The notes: generated by a model not told the origin, from the letters alone. A stretch of 50,970 nt of DNA from Gemmatimonadaceae bacterium (GCA_025931335.1 JAICNG010000019.1:1-50970), one strand, 5' to 3'; positions 41,489-50,508 are shown, numbered from the stretch's first letter. Numbers and translations: made by a program.

Positions 41489-43047
41489 GGCGTCCCGGCT
41501 GGTTTCCGGTACGCGACGAGGCGCTGCCGGCACTCGCGTCGGCCGCGCTGTTCCTCATCGCCTTTCCGCCGTTCCGGCTGCTGCTCCCGGCGTTCCTCAC
41601 GCTCGTGCCGGTGGCGGTCGTGGTGGCGCGCAAGGTAGATGGCGGCGAGCCGGTGCGCGCGTCGTTCCGGCTCGGATTCTGGTTCGGCGCGCTGGCCTAT
41701 GGGCTCACGCTGTACTGGATCGCGATCGCGCTGTCGATCTACACCAAGCTCTCCTTCCTCGGATACATCGGGGCGGTGCTCGTCATGGCGCCGGTCGTGG
41801 GTGTCACGATCGCGGGGCTGCACGCCGCCCGGCGCGCGACGCGATGGCCGTTTGCGATCCTGCTTCCGGTGGTGTGGACGGCGTCCGAGGTCGTGATCAA
41901 CTACATGGGCGACCTCGCGTTTCCCTGGCTACCGCTGGGGCTCGCGACGTCACGGTTTCCGTCGCTCGCGCAGATCGCCGATCTCTCGGGCGTGCGCGGC
42001 GTGAGCTTCTGGATTGCCGCGACGGCGGGTCTTCTGGCCGACGCATGGCTCGTGCGGGCGCACCCGCGACGGGCGCTGGCGCGAATCGGCGTCGTTGTCG
42101 TGCTCGCGGCGGCGGTGATGGCGTATGGTCAGTGGCGCCTCGGTACGATCGCCATGGAGCCGGTAGCCCCGATCGCCGTCGTGCAGCCGAACATCCCGCA
42201 GGAAGAGAAATGGCAGGACGAGAACCGCGATCGGATCGTCGCCATGCTGGCCGCGCTCACGCGCGAGGGGATGCGAAGTGGCAACCCGCACCTGGTCGTG
42301 TGGCCGGAGGTCGCGCTCCCCGGGTATCTCGTGCAGAACCCCGACTGGGCCGACACGCTCCGCGCCCTCTCGGCGCCCACCGGTATCCCGATTCTGTTCG
42401 GGGTGCTGGACGTGGAGTTCCTGCCGACGCGTGCCTCCGACGGCACCCAGGAGTACGAGGTGTTCAACGCGGCGATGACGACGGACTCCAGCGGTGGCAT
42501 CGCTCGACAGCGTCCCTACCGCAAGGAGTTTCTCGTCCCGGTCGTGGAGCGCGTGCCGTTCCTCGACCCCGACTGGTTCAAGGGGCTGAAGTACTTCGGC
42601 GGATTCGGGCGGGGAGAGGACCAGGCGCCCTTTCGTTATGCGTTTGGCGACGCCGGCGTCCTCATCTGCTACGAGTCGATCTTTCCCCAGCTCTCGCGCG
42701 AGTATCGCCGCGGCGGCGCGGAGATCCTGGTCAACATCACGAACGATGCGTGGTTCGGGCGGAGCATCGCCCCGTACCAGCATGAGGCGCATCTGGCGTT
42801 CCGTGCCATCGAGAATCGCATCGGTATCGTGCGAGCCGCGAACACCGGAATCTCCGCGTACGTCGATCCGCTGGGTCGCTTTCACGACGAGACCGCGCTC
42901 GAGGTGAGCGCGAGCCGCACGTATCGGGTGCAGACGACGTCGGCGACGACGCTCTTCCTGCGGGTGGGGGACTGGCTTGGCCTCGGCTCGCTCCTCGCGA
43001 CCGTCGCGCTCGTCGTGACGGCCTGGATACGGCTGCGTCGCGGATGA
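41485..43047 (+). CDS. lnt: Apolipoprotein N-acyltransferase
   Basis: 520 residues, GTG start overlapping the previous stop (GTGA). Six to seven helices in the N-terminal half (about 15-215), a nitrilase domain (about 225-480) and a last helix (about 492-515). The catalytic triad is visible: Glu275 in VVWPEVALPGYL, Lys347 in PYRKEFLVP and Cys395 in GVLICYESIFP. It adds the third acyl chain to lipoproteins at the inner membrane. Its presence fits the lipoprotein signals in the same operon (SpoIID-like protein). Confidence 0.95.
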   Translation: MRRPGWFPVRDEALPALASAALFLIAFPPFRLLLPAFLTLVPVAVVVARKVDGGEPVRASFRLGFWFGALAYGLTLYWIAIALSIYTKLSFLGYIGAVLVMAPVVGVTIAGLHAARRATRWPFAILLPVVWTASEVVINYMGDLAFPWLPLGLATSRFPSLAQIADLSGVRGVSFWIAATAGLLADAWLVRAHPRRALARIGVVVVLAAAVMAYGQWRLGTIAMEPVAPIAVVQPNIPQEEKWQDENRDRIVAMLAALTREGMRSGNPHLVVWPEVALPGYLVQNPDWADTLRALSAPTGIPILFGVLDVEFLPTRASDGTQEYEVFNAAMTTDSSGGIARQRPYRKEFLVPVVERVPFLDPDWFKGLKYFGGFGRGEDQAPFRYAFGDAGVLICYESIFPQLSREYRRGGAEILVNITNDAWFGRSIAPYQHEAHLAFRAIENRIGIVRAANTGISAYVDPLGRFHDETALEVSASRTYRVQTTSATTLFLRVGDWLGLGSLLATVALVVTAWIRLRRG

Positions 43048-44933
43048 GTGGATTCTCCGTCGGCATCGATGTCGGCGGAACGTTTACCGACCTCATTGCG
43101 CTCGCCGACGACGGCCGCATCGACGCGCGCAAGGTGCTTTCGACCCCGGCCGATCAGAGCCAGGGCGTTCGAGACGCGCTCCGCGCGTTAGGCGCGCCGC
43201 CCGGCGAGGTGACCCACCTCGTACACGGGACGACGGTCGCGACGAACACGCTGCTCGAGCGAACGGGGGCCCGGGTCGTGCTGTGCGCGACCGAGGGGGC
43301 CGCCGACGTGCTCGAGCTTCGCCGCCAGGACCGGGCGGCGCTGTACGACCTGACGAAGCACCACCCGGAGCCGCTCGTGCCGCACGAGCGCATCGTCGCC
43401 GTTCCGGAGCGGGTGGAGCCCCAGGCACTCGTGAAGCCGCTCGACGCGGTCGCCGTCCGGCGGGTCGCCCAGCAGACCGTCGAGCGAACACCCGAGGTGG
43501 TGGCGGTCGCCTTGCTGCACTCCTTCCACGACGGCCGGCACGAGCGGGCGTTAGGTGCGGCGCTGCGCTCGCTCATCGCCGGGGTCGACGTCGTGCTGTC
43601 GTCGGAGGTGCTCCCGGAGATTCGGGAGTACGAGCGCACGGCGACCACCGTCGCCGAAGCGTATCTGCGGCCGTCCGTCGGCACCTACCTTCGGCGGGTC
43701 GCCGATGAGCTCGTGCAGGCGGGGTACCCTCCGCCGGCGGTGATGACCTCGGCGGGCGGCATGCGGAGCGCGAGCGAGGCGGCGCAGACCGCTGCTTCGC
43801 TCGCCTTATCGGGCCCGGCGGGCGGCATCCTGGGAGCCGCGCACGTCGCTCGTCAGGCGGGGATCATGGATGCGCTGACGATCGACATCGGCGGCACGAG
43901 TGCCGATGCCGGGCTCGTGCTGGGCGGCGAGCCGCTGTCCGAGTCCGGCGGCCCCGTGGCCGGCGTGCCGATCGCGCTCCCGCGCGTGCTGATCGAGACG
44001 GTGTCAGCGGGGGGCGGCAGCATCGCCTGGGTGGATCCCGCGGGCGCCCTGCGGGTGGGACCGCGCTCGGCCGGCGCGCAGCCTGGACCGGCCGCCTTTG
44101 GGCGCGGCGGTACGGATGCCACGGTGACCGACGCGCACGTGGTCCTCGGCAACATCGATGCGTCGCGGATGAGCGGAGGCGTCACTCTCGATGCCGCGGC
44201 AGCGCAGCACGCGGTCGAGGCGCTCGCCGAGCGGCTGTCTGCGCCGGTTGAGCGTGTCGCGCGAGCGATCATCGCGGCGGTGGACGCGGCAATGGCCCGC
44301 GCGCTGCGGCGCGTGAGCGTGGAGCGTGGGATCGATCCGCGACGCTGCGCGCTGGTCGCGTTTGGCGGCGGCGGGCCCCTGCACGCCTGCGCGCTCGCGA
44401 CGCAGCTGGGGATGACGCGCATCCTGGTTCCACCGCACGCCGGTGTGCTGAGCGCGCTCGGGCTGGCGCTCGCGACGGAGCGGCGGGACGTGATGCGCAG
44501 CGTGATGCAGCGGACGGAGCAGCTCGATCGTGCCGCGCTCGCCGCGATGTGTACCGAGCTCGCCGACCGCGCGGGGGAGGCGGTGGAGCGGCGGTGGTGG
44601 GTGCACGCTCGGTACGTGGGACAGGGACACGAGCTCGACGTGCCGGTGACGCCGGACGATGATGGTGCGGCCGTCGCCGCGCGATTCGGCACGCTGCACT
44701 CGGCGCGCGCGGGGTTCACGCTCGAGCGGCCGGTGGAGATCGTGAGCCTGCGCCATGCCGCCTTTGGCGCGGCTCGTGAGGCGCGGCTCACGGGTGTGGG
44801 GACTGGTGACACCACCGGGCGGGTGCGAGGCCCTGCGGTCGTGGCGCTCCCCGATGCGGCGATGTGGGTGGACGCGGGATGGAGTGCCGGCCCGCTCCCC
44901 ACGGGCGGGTACCTCGTGGAGCGTGAGAAATGA
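43044..44933 (+). CDS. Hydantoinase/oxoprolinase A-type subunit (HyuA family)
   Basis: 629 residues, ATGA overlap with lnt. The N-terminal ASKHA nucleotide-binding part has GIDVGGTFTDLI (7-18) and HGTTVATNTLLER (about 61-73). The central hydantoinase A domain has SGPAGGILGAA and LTIDIGGTSADAGLV, and VAFGGGGPLHA lies near 450. It is about 50 residues shorter than many members, mostly at the C-terminus. Members use ATP to open cyclic imides or lactams (5-oxoproline, N-methylhydantoin) or act in acetone-type carboxylases, with the B subunit encoded next. The substrate is not predictable. Confidence 0.93.
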   Translation: MSGFSVGIDVGGTFTDLIALADDGRIDARKVLSTPADQSQGVRDALRALGAPPGEVTHLVHGTTVATNTLLERTGARVVLCATEGAADVLELRRQDRAALYDLTKHHPEPLVPHERIVAVPERVEPQALVKPLDAVAVRRVAQQTVERTPEVVAVALLHSFHDGRHERALGAALRSLIAGVDVVLSSEVLPEIREYERTATTVAEAYLRPSVGTYLRRVADELVQAGYPPPAVMTSAGGMRSASEAAQTAASLALSGPAGGILGAAHVARQAGIMDALTIDIGGTSADAGLVLGGEPLSESGGPVAGVPIALPRVLIETVSAGGGSIAWVDPAGALRVGPRSAGAQPGPAAFGRGGTDATVTDAHVVLGNIDASRMSGGVTLDAAAAQHAVEALAERLSAPVERVARAIIAAVDAAMARALRRVSVERGIDPRRCALVAFGGGGPLHACALATQLGMTRILVPPHAGVLSALGLALATERRDVMRSVMQRTEQLDRAALAAMCTELADRAGEAVERRWWVHARYVGQGHELDVPVTPDDDGAAVAARFGTLHSARAGFTLERPVEIVSLRHAAFGAAREARLTGVGTGDTTGRVRGPAVVALPDAAMWVDAGWSAGPLPTGGYLVEREK

Positions 44934-46468
44934 GCGCGGCCCCGTTCGACCTGCTCGACCTTCAGGTCATGGCCCATGCCTTTGCGGCGATCGCGGAGGA
45001 AATGGGAACGGTGCTCGTGCGGGGGGCGCTGTCACCGAACATTCGGGAGCGCCGGGACTCGTCGTGCGCGTTGTTCGACGCCCGCGGCGCGATGGTCGCG
45101 CAGGCGGCGCACATCCCGGTTCACCTGGGGGCGATGCCTGAAGCCGTGCGGGCGGTGATCGCGCGGCGGCCGAACCCGGGTGATGTGTTTCTGCTCAACG
45201 ATCCGTTTGCGGGTGGCTCGCACCTTCCGGATCTCACGTTGGTGGAGGCGGTGGCGCACGAGGGCCGCGTTGCCGCGTTCACGGCCGTGCGCGCACATCA
45301 CGCCGACGTCGGTGGGATGAGCCCCGGCAGCATGCCGCAGGGCGCGACGGAGCTGGTGCAGGAGGGGCTCGTGCTTCCGCCGGTGCGTCTGGCCACCCAG
45401 GCCGGGATCGCCGAAGACGTCATGTCCATTCTCCTCGCGAACGTCCGCACGCCCGACGAGCGACGGGGCGATGTGCGCGCGCAACTCGGCGCATGCGCCG
45501 CCGGCCGCGCGGGATGGCGCGCGCTCGTCGCCCGCGAGGGCATCGCGCGTGTGGAGCAGGCGGGCCAGGCGCTCATGAGCTACTCGGAGCGGAGCGCTCG
45601 TGAGGCGGTACGCGCCCTGGGCGAGCGGGTGGGGCGCGCGGAGGATGGGCTCGAGGGTGACGGCGTCACGGAGGATGACGTCCACGTCGTCGTCACGGTG
45701 CGCCAGCACGACGGGCGGCTCGTCTGCGATTTCACGGGCTCTGCTGCGCAAGTGCGGGGGAACGTGAACGCTCCCTTCGCGGTGGCGCGGGCCGCGGCAG
45801 TGTTCGTGCTTCGCACGATGCTCGACGATGACGTTCCGATGAACGATGGCATCGCGCGAGCGGTCGAGGTGATCGCCCCGCGCGGCACCGTCATGAATGC
45901 GACGTGGCCCGCCGCGGTCGCGGCCGGGAACGTCGAGCTGTCGCAGCGGATGACCGACGTGCTGTTCGCGGCGCTGGCCGACGCGGGCATCGATGTGCCG
46001 GCGCAAGGGCAGGGGACGATGAACAACGTCACCTTCGGGGGCGCGGGCTGGACGTTCTATGAGACACTCGGAGGTGGACAAGGGGGCTCCTCGCGCGGTC
46101 CCGGCCCGAGCGCGGTCCACGTGGGGATGAGCAACACGCGCAATACGCCGATCGAGTCGCTCGAGTGGTCGTTGCCGCTGCGCATCGACGAGTACGCGAT
46201 CCGGCGCAAGACTGGCGGCGAGGGCGCCGGGCGCGGCGGCGACGGCGTCGTCAGACGCTATCGCGCCCTGGAGCGCTGCACTGTGACCCTGCTGACGGAG
46301 CGTCGCCGGCGATCGCCGCGCGGCGCATCCGGGGGGGCGTCCGGTGCGCCCGGGCGCAACTCGCTGAACGGCAAGTGGCTGCCGGCGAAATGCCGCGTGG
46401 AGATGGTGGCGGGCGACGTGCTGACGATCGAGACGCCCGGCGGGGGAGGGTACGGGCGACGAGGGTAG
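44930..46468 (+). CDS. Hydantoinase/oxoprolinase B-type subunit (HyuB family)
   Basis: 512 residues, ATGA overlap with the A subunit. Diagnostic stretches: [26 protein letters not shown] near 15-40, [21 protein letters not shown] near 85-105, [31 protein letters not shown] near 400, and the Gly-rich end [11 protein letters not shown]. It forms a complex with HyuA for ATP-dependent amidohydrolysis. It is the last gene of the eight-gene chain, and inverted repeat G starts 2 bases after its stop. Confidence 0.94.
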   Translation: MSAAPFDLLDLQVMAHAFAAIAEEMGTVLVRGALSPNIRERRDSSCALFDARGAMVAQAAHIPVHLGAMPEAVRAVIARRPNPGDVFLLNDPFAGGSHLPDLTLVEAVAHEGRVAAFTAVRAHHADVGGMSPGSMPQGATELVQEGLVLPPVRLATQAGIAEDVMSILLANVRTPDERRGDVRAQLGACAAGRAGWRALVAREGIARVEQAGQALMSYSERSAREAVRALGERVGRAEDGLEGDGVTEDDVHVVVTVRQHDGRLVCDFTGSAAQVRGNVNAPFAVARAAAVFVLRTMLDDDVPMNDGIARAVEVIAPRGTVMNATWPAAVAAGNVELSQRMTDVLFAALADAGIDVPAQGQGTMNNVTFGGAGWTFYETLGGGQGGSSRGPGPSAVHVGMSNTRNTPIESLEWSLPLRIDEYAIRRKTGGEGAGRGGDGVVRRYRALERCTVTLLTERRRRSPRGASGGASGAPGRNSLNGKWLPAKCRVEMVAGDVLTIETPGGGGYGRRG

Positions 46469-46470
46469 GT

Positions 46471-46583
46471 CCGAAGACGTCAGGGGTCAGGCGTCAGGTC
46501 TCAGCTGTCAGAGACTTCGGCTGCGCGAGGTCGTTGCCATTTCTGATTCCTGAGACCTGACACCTGACCCCTCACGTCTTCGG
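46471..46583. repeat. Stop-proximal inverted repeat, element G, between convergent genes
   Basis: Arms 46471-46504 and 46550-46583 match over 34 bases with two differences. Units are GTCAGGN heptamers, flanked by a CCGAAGACGT end that is also inverted at the other side. The loop is 45 bases. It starts 2 bases after hyuB and ends 15 bases before the stop of the convergent HD-GYP gene, the position of a shared terminator, but it lacks T-runs. Confidence 0.9.
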
Positions 46584-46598
46584 GTGTTGACCTCGCCG

Positions 46599-48608
46599 TC
46601 ACCCCTTTACTGCCGCAACGCTCTCCGGGGTGCCTCCCAGCGAGTACGCGCCAAACCGCTTCGGATCCGTGAGCGCGTACACCCTCGACTCGATGAACGT
46701 CGTCAGCAGATCGTGATCGAGCATCCCCTGCTTCGCCTCCATGCGGAGAATGTCGAGCGCGCGCTCCGAGGGCACGGCGGGCTTGTACGGGCGGTCGGTG
46801 GCGGTCAGCGCGTCGTAGATGTCGGCGATCGTCATGATGCGCGTTTGTACCGGGATCTCGTCGCCTCGCACGCCGCGCGGGTAGCCTTCCCCATTCAGCT
46901 TCTCGTGGTGCGCGTACGCGATCCGGGGGATGTCGCGTAGCTCGCGCGTCCAGGGGATTTGCTGGAGGAAGCGGAACGTGTGCGTGACGTGCGCCTCGAT
47001 CTCGCGCCGCTCCTGCTCGTCGAGATTGCCGCGCGTAATCGTGAGGAAGCGCACCTCCTCCTCCGTCAGCAGCGGGCGCTCCATGCCGTCCATGTCGCGG
47101 AACGTCCGCTTCGACAGGCAGGCGAGCTCGGCGCCCGCCTCTTCGCTCAGGATCGTCGGCTCGTTGGCGGCCACGACGGCGGCGAGAAGGCGATCGAGCT
47201 CGGCTTCGTGCTGGCGCAGTCGGGTGTCGAGCTCGGCGGCGAGCGCGTCGTATCCTTCGCGCCCGTGGCGCAGCAGCCACTCCGCGCGCCGTCGCTCGTA
47301 TTCGAGGGCCGTCGTGCTCCTGAGAAACGCGAAGCGGCCGCGAATCGCCTCGATGTCGCTCGAATAGAGCTTTTTCTCCTTCACGAGGACGTGCTCGCTC
47401 ACGCCCACCTTGCCGAAGTCGTGCAGGAGGCTCGCGTACCGCAGCTCGCGCAGCTGGGTTCGCGAGAACCGCGTGCTCCGATACTGTCCCGAGCCGCCGC
47501 GATCGACGGCGCGGGCGAGGCTCACCGTCATCGTGGCGACGCGTTCCGAATGACCGAACGTCGCGGGATCGCGCGCTTCGATCGCGGACACGGCAGCGGT
47601 GACGAATCCTTCGAAAAGCCGCTCGATGTTCTCGTAGAGCAGCGAATTCTCGATCGACACGGCGGCCTGCGCGGCGAGCGCCGAGACGAGCTCGACCGAG
47701 CGCTCATCGTACGGGAGCACCTCGCGGTCGACCTCCTCGGCGGTCGTCAGGCGCGTCCCCATGAGGCGCTTGCGATTGATGAGCTGGAGCACGCCGATGA
47801 CCTCGTCGCGATGCGTGGTCATCGGAATCACGAGCATCGACTTCGTGCGGTAGCCGAACTTCTCATCGAAGCTGCGATTGAGGCGGTAGCTTACGTCCTC
47901 GGGCAGCAGATAGACATCGGGGATCACGAGCGGCTCGTGCGTTGCCGCCGTGTACCCGGCGAGGCTGGTGTTGTCGATCGGCACGGTGAACTCGGACAGC
48001 GGGACGCTCGTCAGCGTCTCGTTCTGCGAGAGCTTGAAGCGCAGCGCTTCCGGGTGGCCTTCCTCATTGCGCTCGACCAGATAGAGCGACCCGGCGTCGC
48101 TGGTGGTGATGCGTCGCGCCTGGGAGAGGATGAGGGTGAGCAGCGACAACAGGTCGCGCTCGGTCGTGAGGGCGACTCCCACACGCGTGAGCTCGGTGAG
48201 CTCGCGGTGGCGCTCGCGCTCCTGCGCACGCACCGCTCGATAGGCAACGAGCGCCGCCGCGTGACGAAACGCTCCGCGGAGCGTGGCGCCCACGAGGCCC
48301 GCCGTCGCGTTCCCGGGCAGAAATCCCGAGAGGACTTCGGCTGGGAAATGCGCGGGCGGCTCCACCTCGTCCGGATCGCCCACGCCGATCAGCGCAGCGC
48401 GCTCGGCGAGGTCGCGCATCCCGCGAAAGTCACCGTCGAGCGTATGGAGCAGCGCCCGGTCGACGAGGACGACCGTGGGCCGGGAGGCGTCGAGCGCGGT
48501 TGCCGCCGGGAACGACGGAACGCGGCGGATCTCGAGATCGTCCCCGGAACGTCCCGACGGGAGGTGCGGAATCGCTCGGCCGAGCGCCGCGATGAGCAGT
48601 GGCTTCAA
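46599..48608 (-). CDS. GAF/HD-GYP phosphodiesterase-type protein with inserted helical segment
   Basis: 669 residues from a TTG at 48608; no ATG or GTG lies between it and the upstream stop. An N-terminal pseudo-receiver-like region (about 1-110) is followed by GAF (about 135-325) and HD-GYP (about 330-640). HD-GYP motifs: FGHSERVA (His353), LLHDFGK (His396-Asp397), EAHVTHT, HHEKLNGEGYP (567-577), IADIYDALTATDRPYKP. Between the HD and the next metal ligand is an insert of about 125 residues, much of it charged helix (about 405-530), instead of the usual roughly 60. HD-GYP enzymes degrade cyclic di-GMP. All motif residues are present, so activity is plausible. Confidence 0.92.
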   Translation of the reverse strand: MKPLLIAALGRAIPHLPSGRSGDDLEIRRVPSFPAATALDASRPTVVLVDRALLHTLDGDFRGMRDLAERAALIGVGDPDEVEPPAHFPAEVLSGFLPGNATAGLVGATLRGAFRHAAALVAYRAVRAQERERHRELTELTRVGVALTTERDLLSLLTLILSQARRITTSDAGSLYLVERNEEGHPEALRFKLSQNETLTSVPLSEFTVPIDNTSLAGYTAATHEPLVIPDVYLLPEDVSYRLNRSFDEKFGYRTKSMLVIPMTTHRDEVIGVLQLINRKRLMGTRLTTAEEVDREVLPYDERSVELVSALAAQAAVSIENSLLYENIERLFEGFVTAAVSAIEARDPATFGHSERVATMTVSLARAVDRGGSGQYRSTRFSRTQLRELRYASLLHDFGKVGVSEHVLVKEKKLYSSDIEAIRGRFAFLRSTTALEYERRRAEWLLRHGREGYDALAAELDTRLRQHEAELDRLLAAVVAANEPTILSEEAGAELACLSKRTFRDMDGMERPLLTEEEVRFLTITRGNLDEQERREIEAHVTHTFRFLQQIPWTRELRDIPRIAYAHHEKLNGEGYPRGVRGDEIPVQTRIMTIADIYDALTATDRPYKPAVPSERALDILRMEAKQGMLDHDLLTTFIESRVYALTDPKRFGAYSLGGTPESVAAVKG

Positions 48609-48650
48609 ATCGCGATCCGCGGTTCGAGTCGTCTCATCATGCGTCGGGCC

Positions 48651-49520
48651 TCAGACCGTCAGTGTCATCCCCTCCGAGGCCGCGATGATTTCGGTACTGC
48701 CGCCTCGCTCGCGCACAAGCGCCCTGCACTCGTCCACGCGGTGGTCCACTTCGTCATCCGAGCGCTCGGGCTTGTGGTGAAACAGCACCAGACGCTCGAC
48801 GTTCGCATCGAGGGCCAGCGCCACGACATCGTGGTACGTGGAGTGGCCCCAGCCGCGATGGTGGTCGTACTCCTCGCGCGTATACATCGCATCGTGCACG
48901 AGCACGCCGGCGTCGCGCACGAAGCGCACGAGGTCGTCACGCCAGTTGCCGGGGGAGTCGTATCGTGCGGTCGCCCCGAGCTCGTTGTCCGAGATGTAGA
49001 CGAGCGCCCGCCCACCCCCGTTTCGGTCGGTGAAGCGATATCCCATGGCGCCGCCGGGATGTCGCACCTCGATGGCGCTCACCGTGTAGCCCCGTCCCTC
49101 GAGCGCGCCATCGAGCACCGAACGAAAGTCGATGCTGGCCTCGATCTCCTCGAACGAGACGGGAAATACGACCGGGGACATCTGGTCCCTCACGATCCGC
49201 TCGACCCGCGCCTCGGTCGTCTGCGCCCCCCAGATCGTGAAGTGGTTGCCGCGCTGGAAGATGGGGGCGAAGAACGGCAGGCCCTGGATGTGATCCCAGT
49301 GACCATGCGAGAGGAAAATGTCGCCGTCGATCGGCGCCCCGTTTGCGCGCCCGATCAACGAGCGACCGAGCTCTCGGATGCCGGTGCCGGCGTCGAGGAT
49401 GATCAGCCACCCCTCGCTCGTGCGAAGCTCCACGCAGGGCGTGTTGCCCCCGTATCGCACGGTCTGCGAGCCGGGGCTAGGGATCGACCCGCGCGTACCC
49501 CAGAAATGAAGGCGGAGCAT
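48651..49520 (-). CDS. MBL-fold metallo-hydrolase
   Basis: 289 residues. The metal-binding motif HGHWDH (72-77) follows ILDAGTGIRELG. Later ligands lie in VRHPGGAMGYRF, VLVHDAMYTREEY and LFHHKPERSDDEVD. The start LHFWGTRGSIPSPG is shared with RNase Z/cyclic-phosphodiesterase-like MBL proteins, which cleave phosphodiesters. Substrate unknown. It lies between the HD-GYP gene (43 bases downstream) and the Crp/Fnr gene, a neighbourhood that makes a cyclic-nucleotide substrate conceivable but not shown. Confidence 0.9.
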   Translation of the reverse strand: MLRLHFWGTRGSIPSPGSQTVRYGGNTPCVELRTSEGWLIILDAGTGIRELGRSLIGRANGAPIDGDIFLSHGHWDHIQGLPFFAPIFQRGNHFTIWGAQTTEARVERIVRDQMSPVVFPVSFEEIEASIDFRSVLDGALEGRGYTVSAIEVRHPGGAMGYRFTDRNGGGRALVYISDNELGATARYDSPGNWRDDLVRFVRDAGVLVHDAMYTREEYDHHRGWGHSTYHDVVALALDANVERLVLFHHKPERSDDEVDHRVDECRALVRERGGSTEIIAASEGMTLTV

Positions 49521-49589
49521 GGCTGTGGAGGAAAGATCGCGGTGGTCGCGAGCGTCGGGCGGTGACGACTATCACCGCTCGTTGAGCGC

Positions 49590-49685
49590 GGGCCACGGGC
49601 CAGGGGCCATGGGCCAGAATGCAGGGTCAGGGAACATTGCTCCCATTGTCTCTTGACCCTCCCCTTGGCCCCGGGCCCTTGGCCC
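49590..49685. repeat. Stop-proximal inverted repeat, element H, touching the crp stop codon
   Basis: Arms 49590-49613 and 49662-49685 are inverted copies with about three differences over 24 bases, built of GGGCCAN heptamers. A second partial pair (AGGGTCAGGG near 49623 and TTGACCCT near 49653) extends the stem. On the minus strand the right arm begins at the last base of the Crp/Fnr stop codon. It separates that gene from the MBL-fold gene. Confidence 0.82.
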
Positions 49686-50359
49686 TAGACCCTCACATGC
49701 GCCATCTGCTCGAGCTGGCCGCGATCCGCGATCGTGATCTGGCGGCGCTCGACGGTGATCAGGCCGCGATCCTGGAACTCACGCATCGCGCGTGACACCG
49801 TCTCGCGGCTCGCGCCGATCATCTGCGCGATGGTCTGATGCGTGAGCGGCTTCGTGATCGTCGGCGCGTTGCCTTCATCGGCCGCGTCGAGCAGCAGGCG
49901 AGCGATGCGACCGTGGACGTCGAGAAGCACGAGACTGCCGATTTGCTCGTCGGCCCGGCGCAGCCGTCGCGACAGCTCCACCAGCATTGCCCAGGCAACC
50001 GCGGGCGACTCGGCGACGCGGCGACGGAAATCATCGCGCCGCAGGATGAGCAGCTTCGCGTCGTCCATCGCGATCACGTGGGCCGAGCGGGGTTGGCCAT
50101 CGATGAGCGACAGCTCGCCAAAGTGCTCACCCACCCCGAGCACGCTGAGGATCACCTCGCGCCCGTCCTCCCCGACGAGCACCACCTTCACCCGTCCATC
50201 GCGCACGATGAACAGTGAGTCGCCGGGGTCGTCCTCGAACACGATGACGCTACCCTTGGGATAGTCGCGCTCGCGCGTGACCTCGGTGAACCGCTCGAGC
50301 TCATCCCGGCCGATGCCGGAGAGAAGTGGGACGGTTGCGAGAAACTCTACGATTTCCAT
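49685..50359 (-). CDS. Crp/Fnr-family transcription regulator
   Basis: 224 residues from ATG 50359 (MEIVEFLATVPLLSG); an in-frame ATG 18 bases upstream is less likely. A cyclic-nucleotide-binding domain (about 1-125) has FGELSLIDGQPRSAHV, retaining the Glu and Arg-Ser of the phosphate-binding cassette. A dimer helix precedes a winged HTH (about 165-220, LTHQTIAQMIGASRETVSRAMREFQDRGLI). There are no cysteines, so it is not an Fe-S Fnr. Cyclic AMP or another nucleotide could be the ligand. It is divergent from rpmE with a 149-base shared control region. Confidence 0.93.
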   Translation of the reverse strand: MEIVEFLATVPLLSGIGRDELERFTEVTRERDYPKGSVIVFEDDPGDSLFIVRDGRVKVVLVGEDGREVILSVLGVGEHFGELSLIDGQPRSAHVIAMDDAKLLILRRDDFRRRVAESPAVAWAMLVELSRRLRRADEQIGSLVLLDVHGRIARLLLDAADEGNAPTITKPLTHQTIAQMIGASRETVSRAMREFQDRGLITVERRQITIADRGQLEQMAHVRV

Positions 50360-50444
50360 GCGTGCACGCCGTGCCAAAGGTGAGACCGACGCGGCAACTT
50401 ACCCCTCCACGCGGTGTCTGTCAAACGCACAAGCCATTGTCGCC

Positions 50445-50474
50445 TTGTCTTTTACGGCCCGTTCAGGGTATATT
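50445..50474 (+). promoter_or_regulatory. Promoter of rpmE
   Basis: TTGTCT at 50445-50450, an 18-base spacer and TATATT at 50469-50474. Transcription would start near 50481, leaving a leader of about 28 bases with a GAGAGG ribosome site (50497-50502) 6 bases before the GTG. Confidence 0.65.
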
Positions 50475-50508
50475 GTAGCGCTCCCATCTTTGTCTCGAGA
50501 GGCACCTT

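Noticed and set aside
46959-49565. Open frame of 868 codons on the plus strand across the HD-GYP and MBL genes
   Set aside because: It is antisense to two genes with full catalytic motifs, crosses their boundary, and its translation is low-complexity charged sequence.
50360-50508. Crp-type operator (TGTGA-N6-TCACA) in the crp/rpmE divergent region
   Set aside because: The nearest match around 50415-50431 has only a few symmetric positions and is not convincing.
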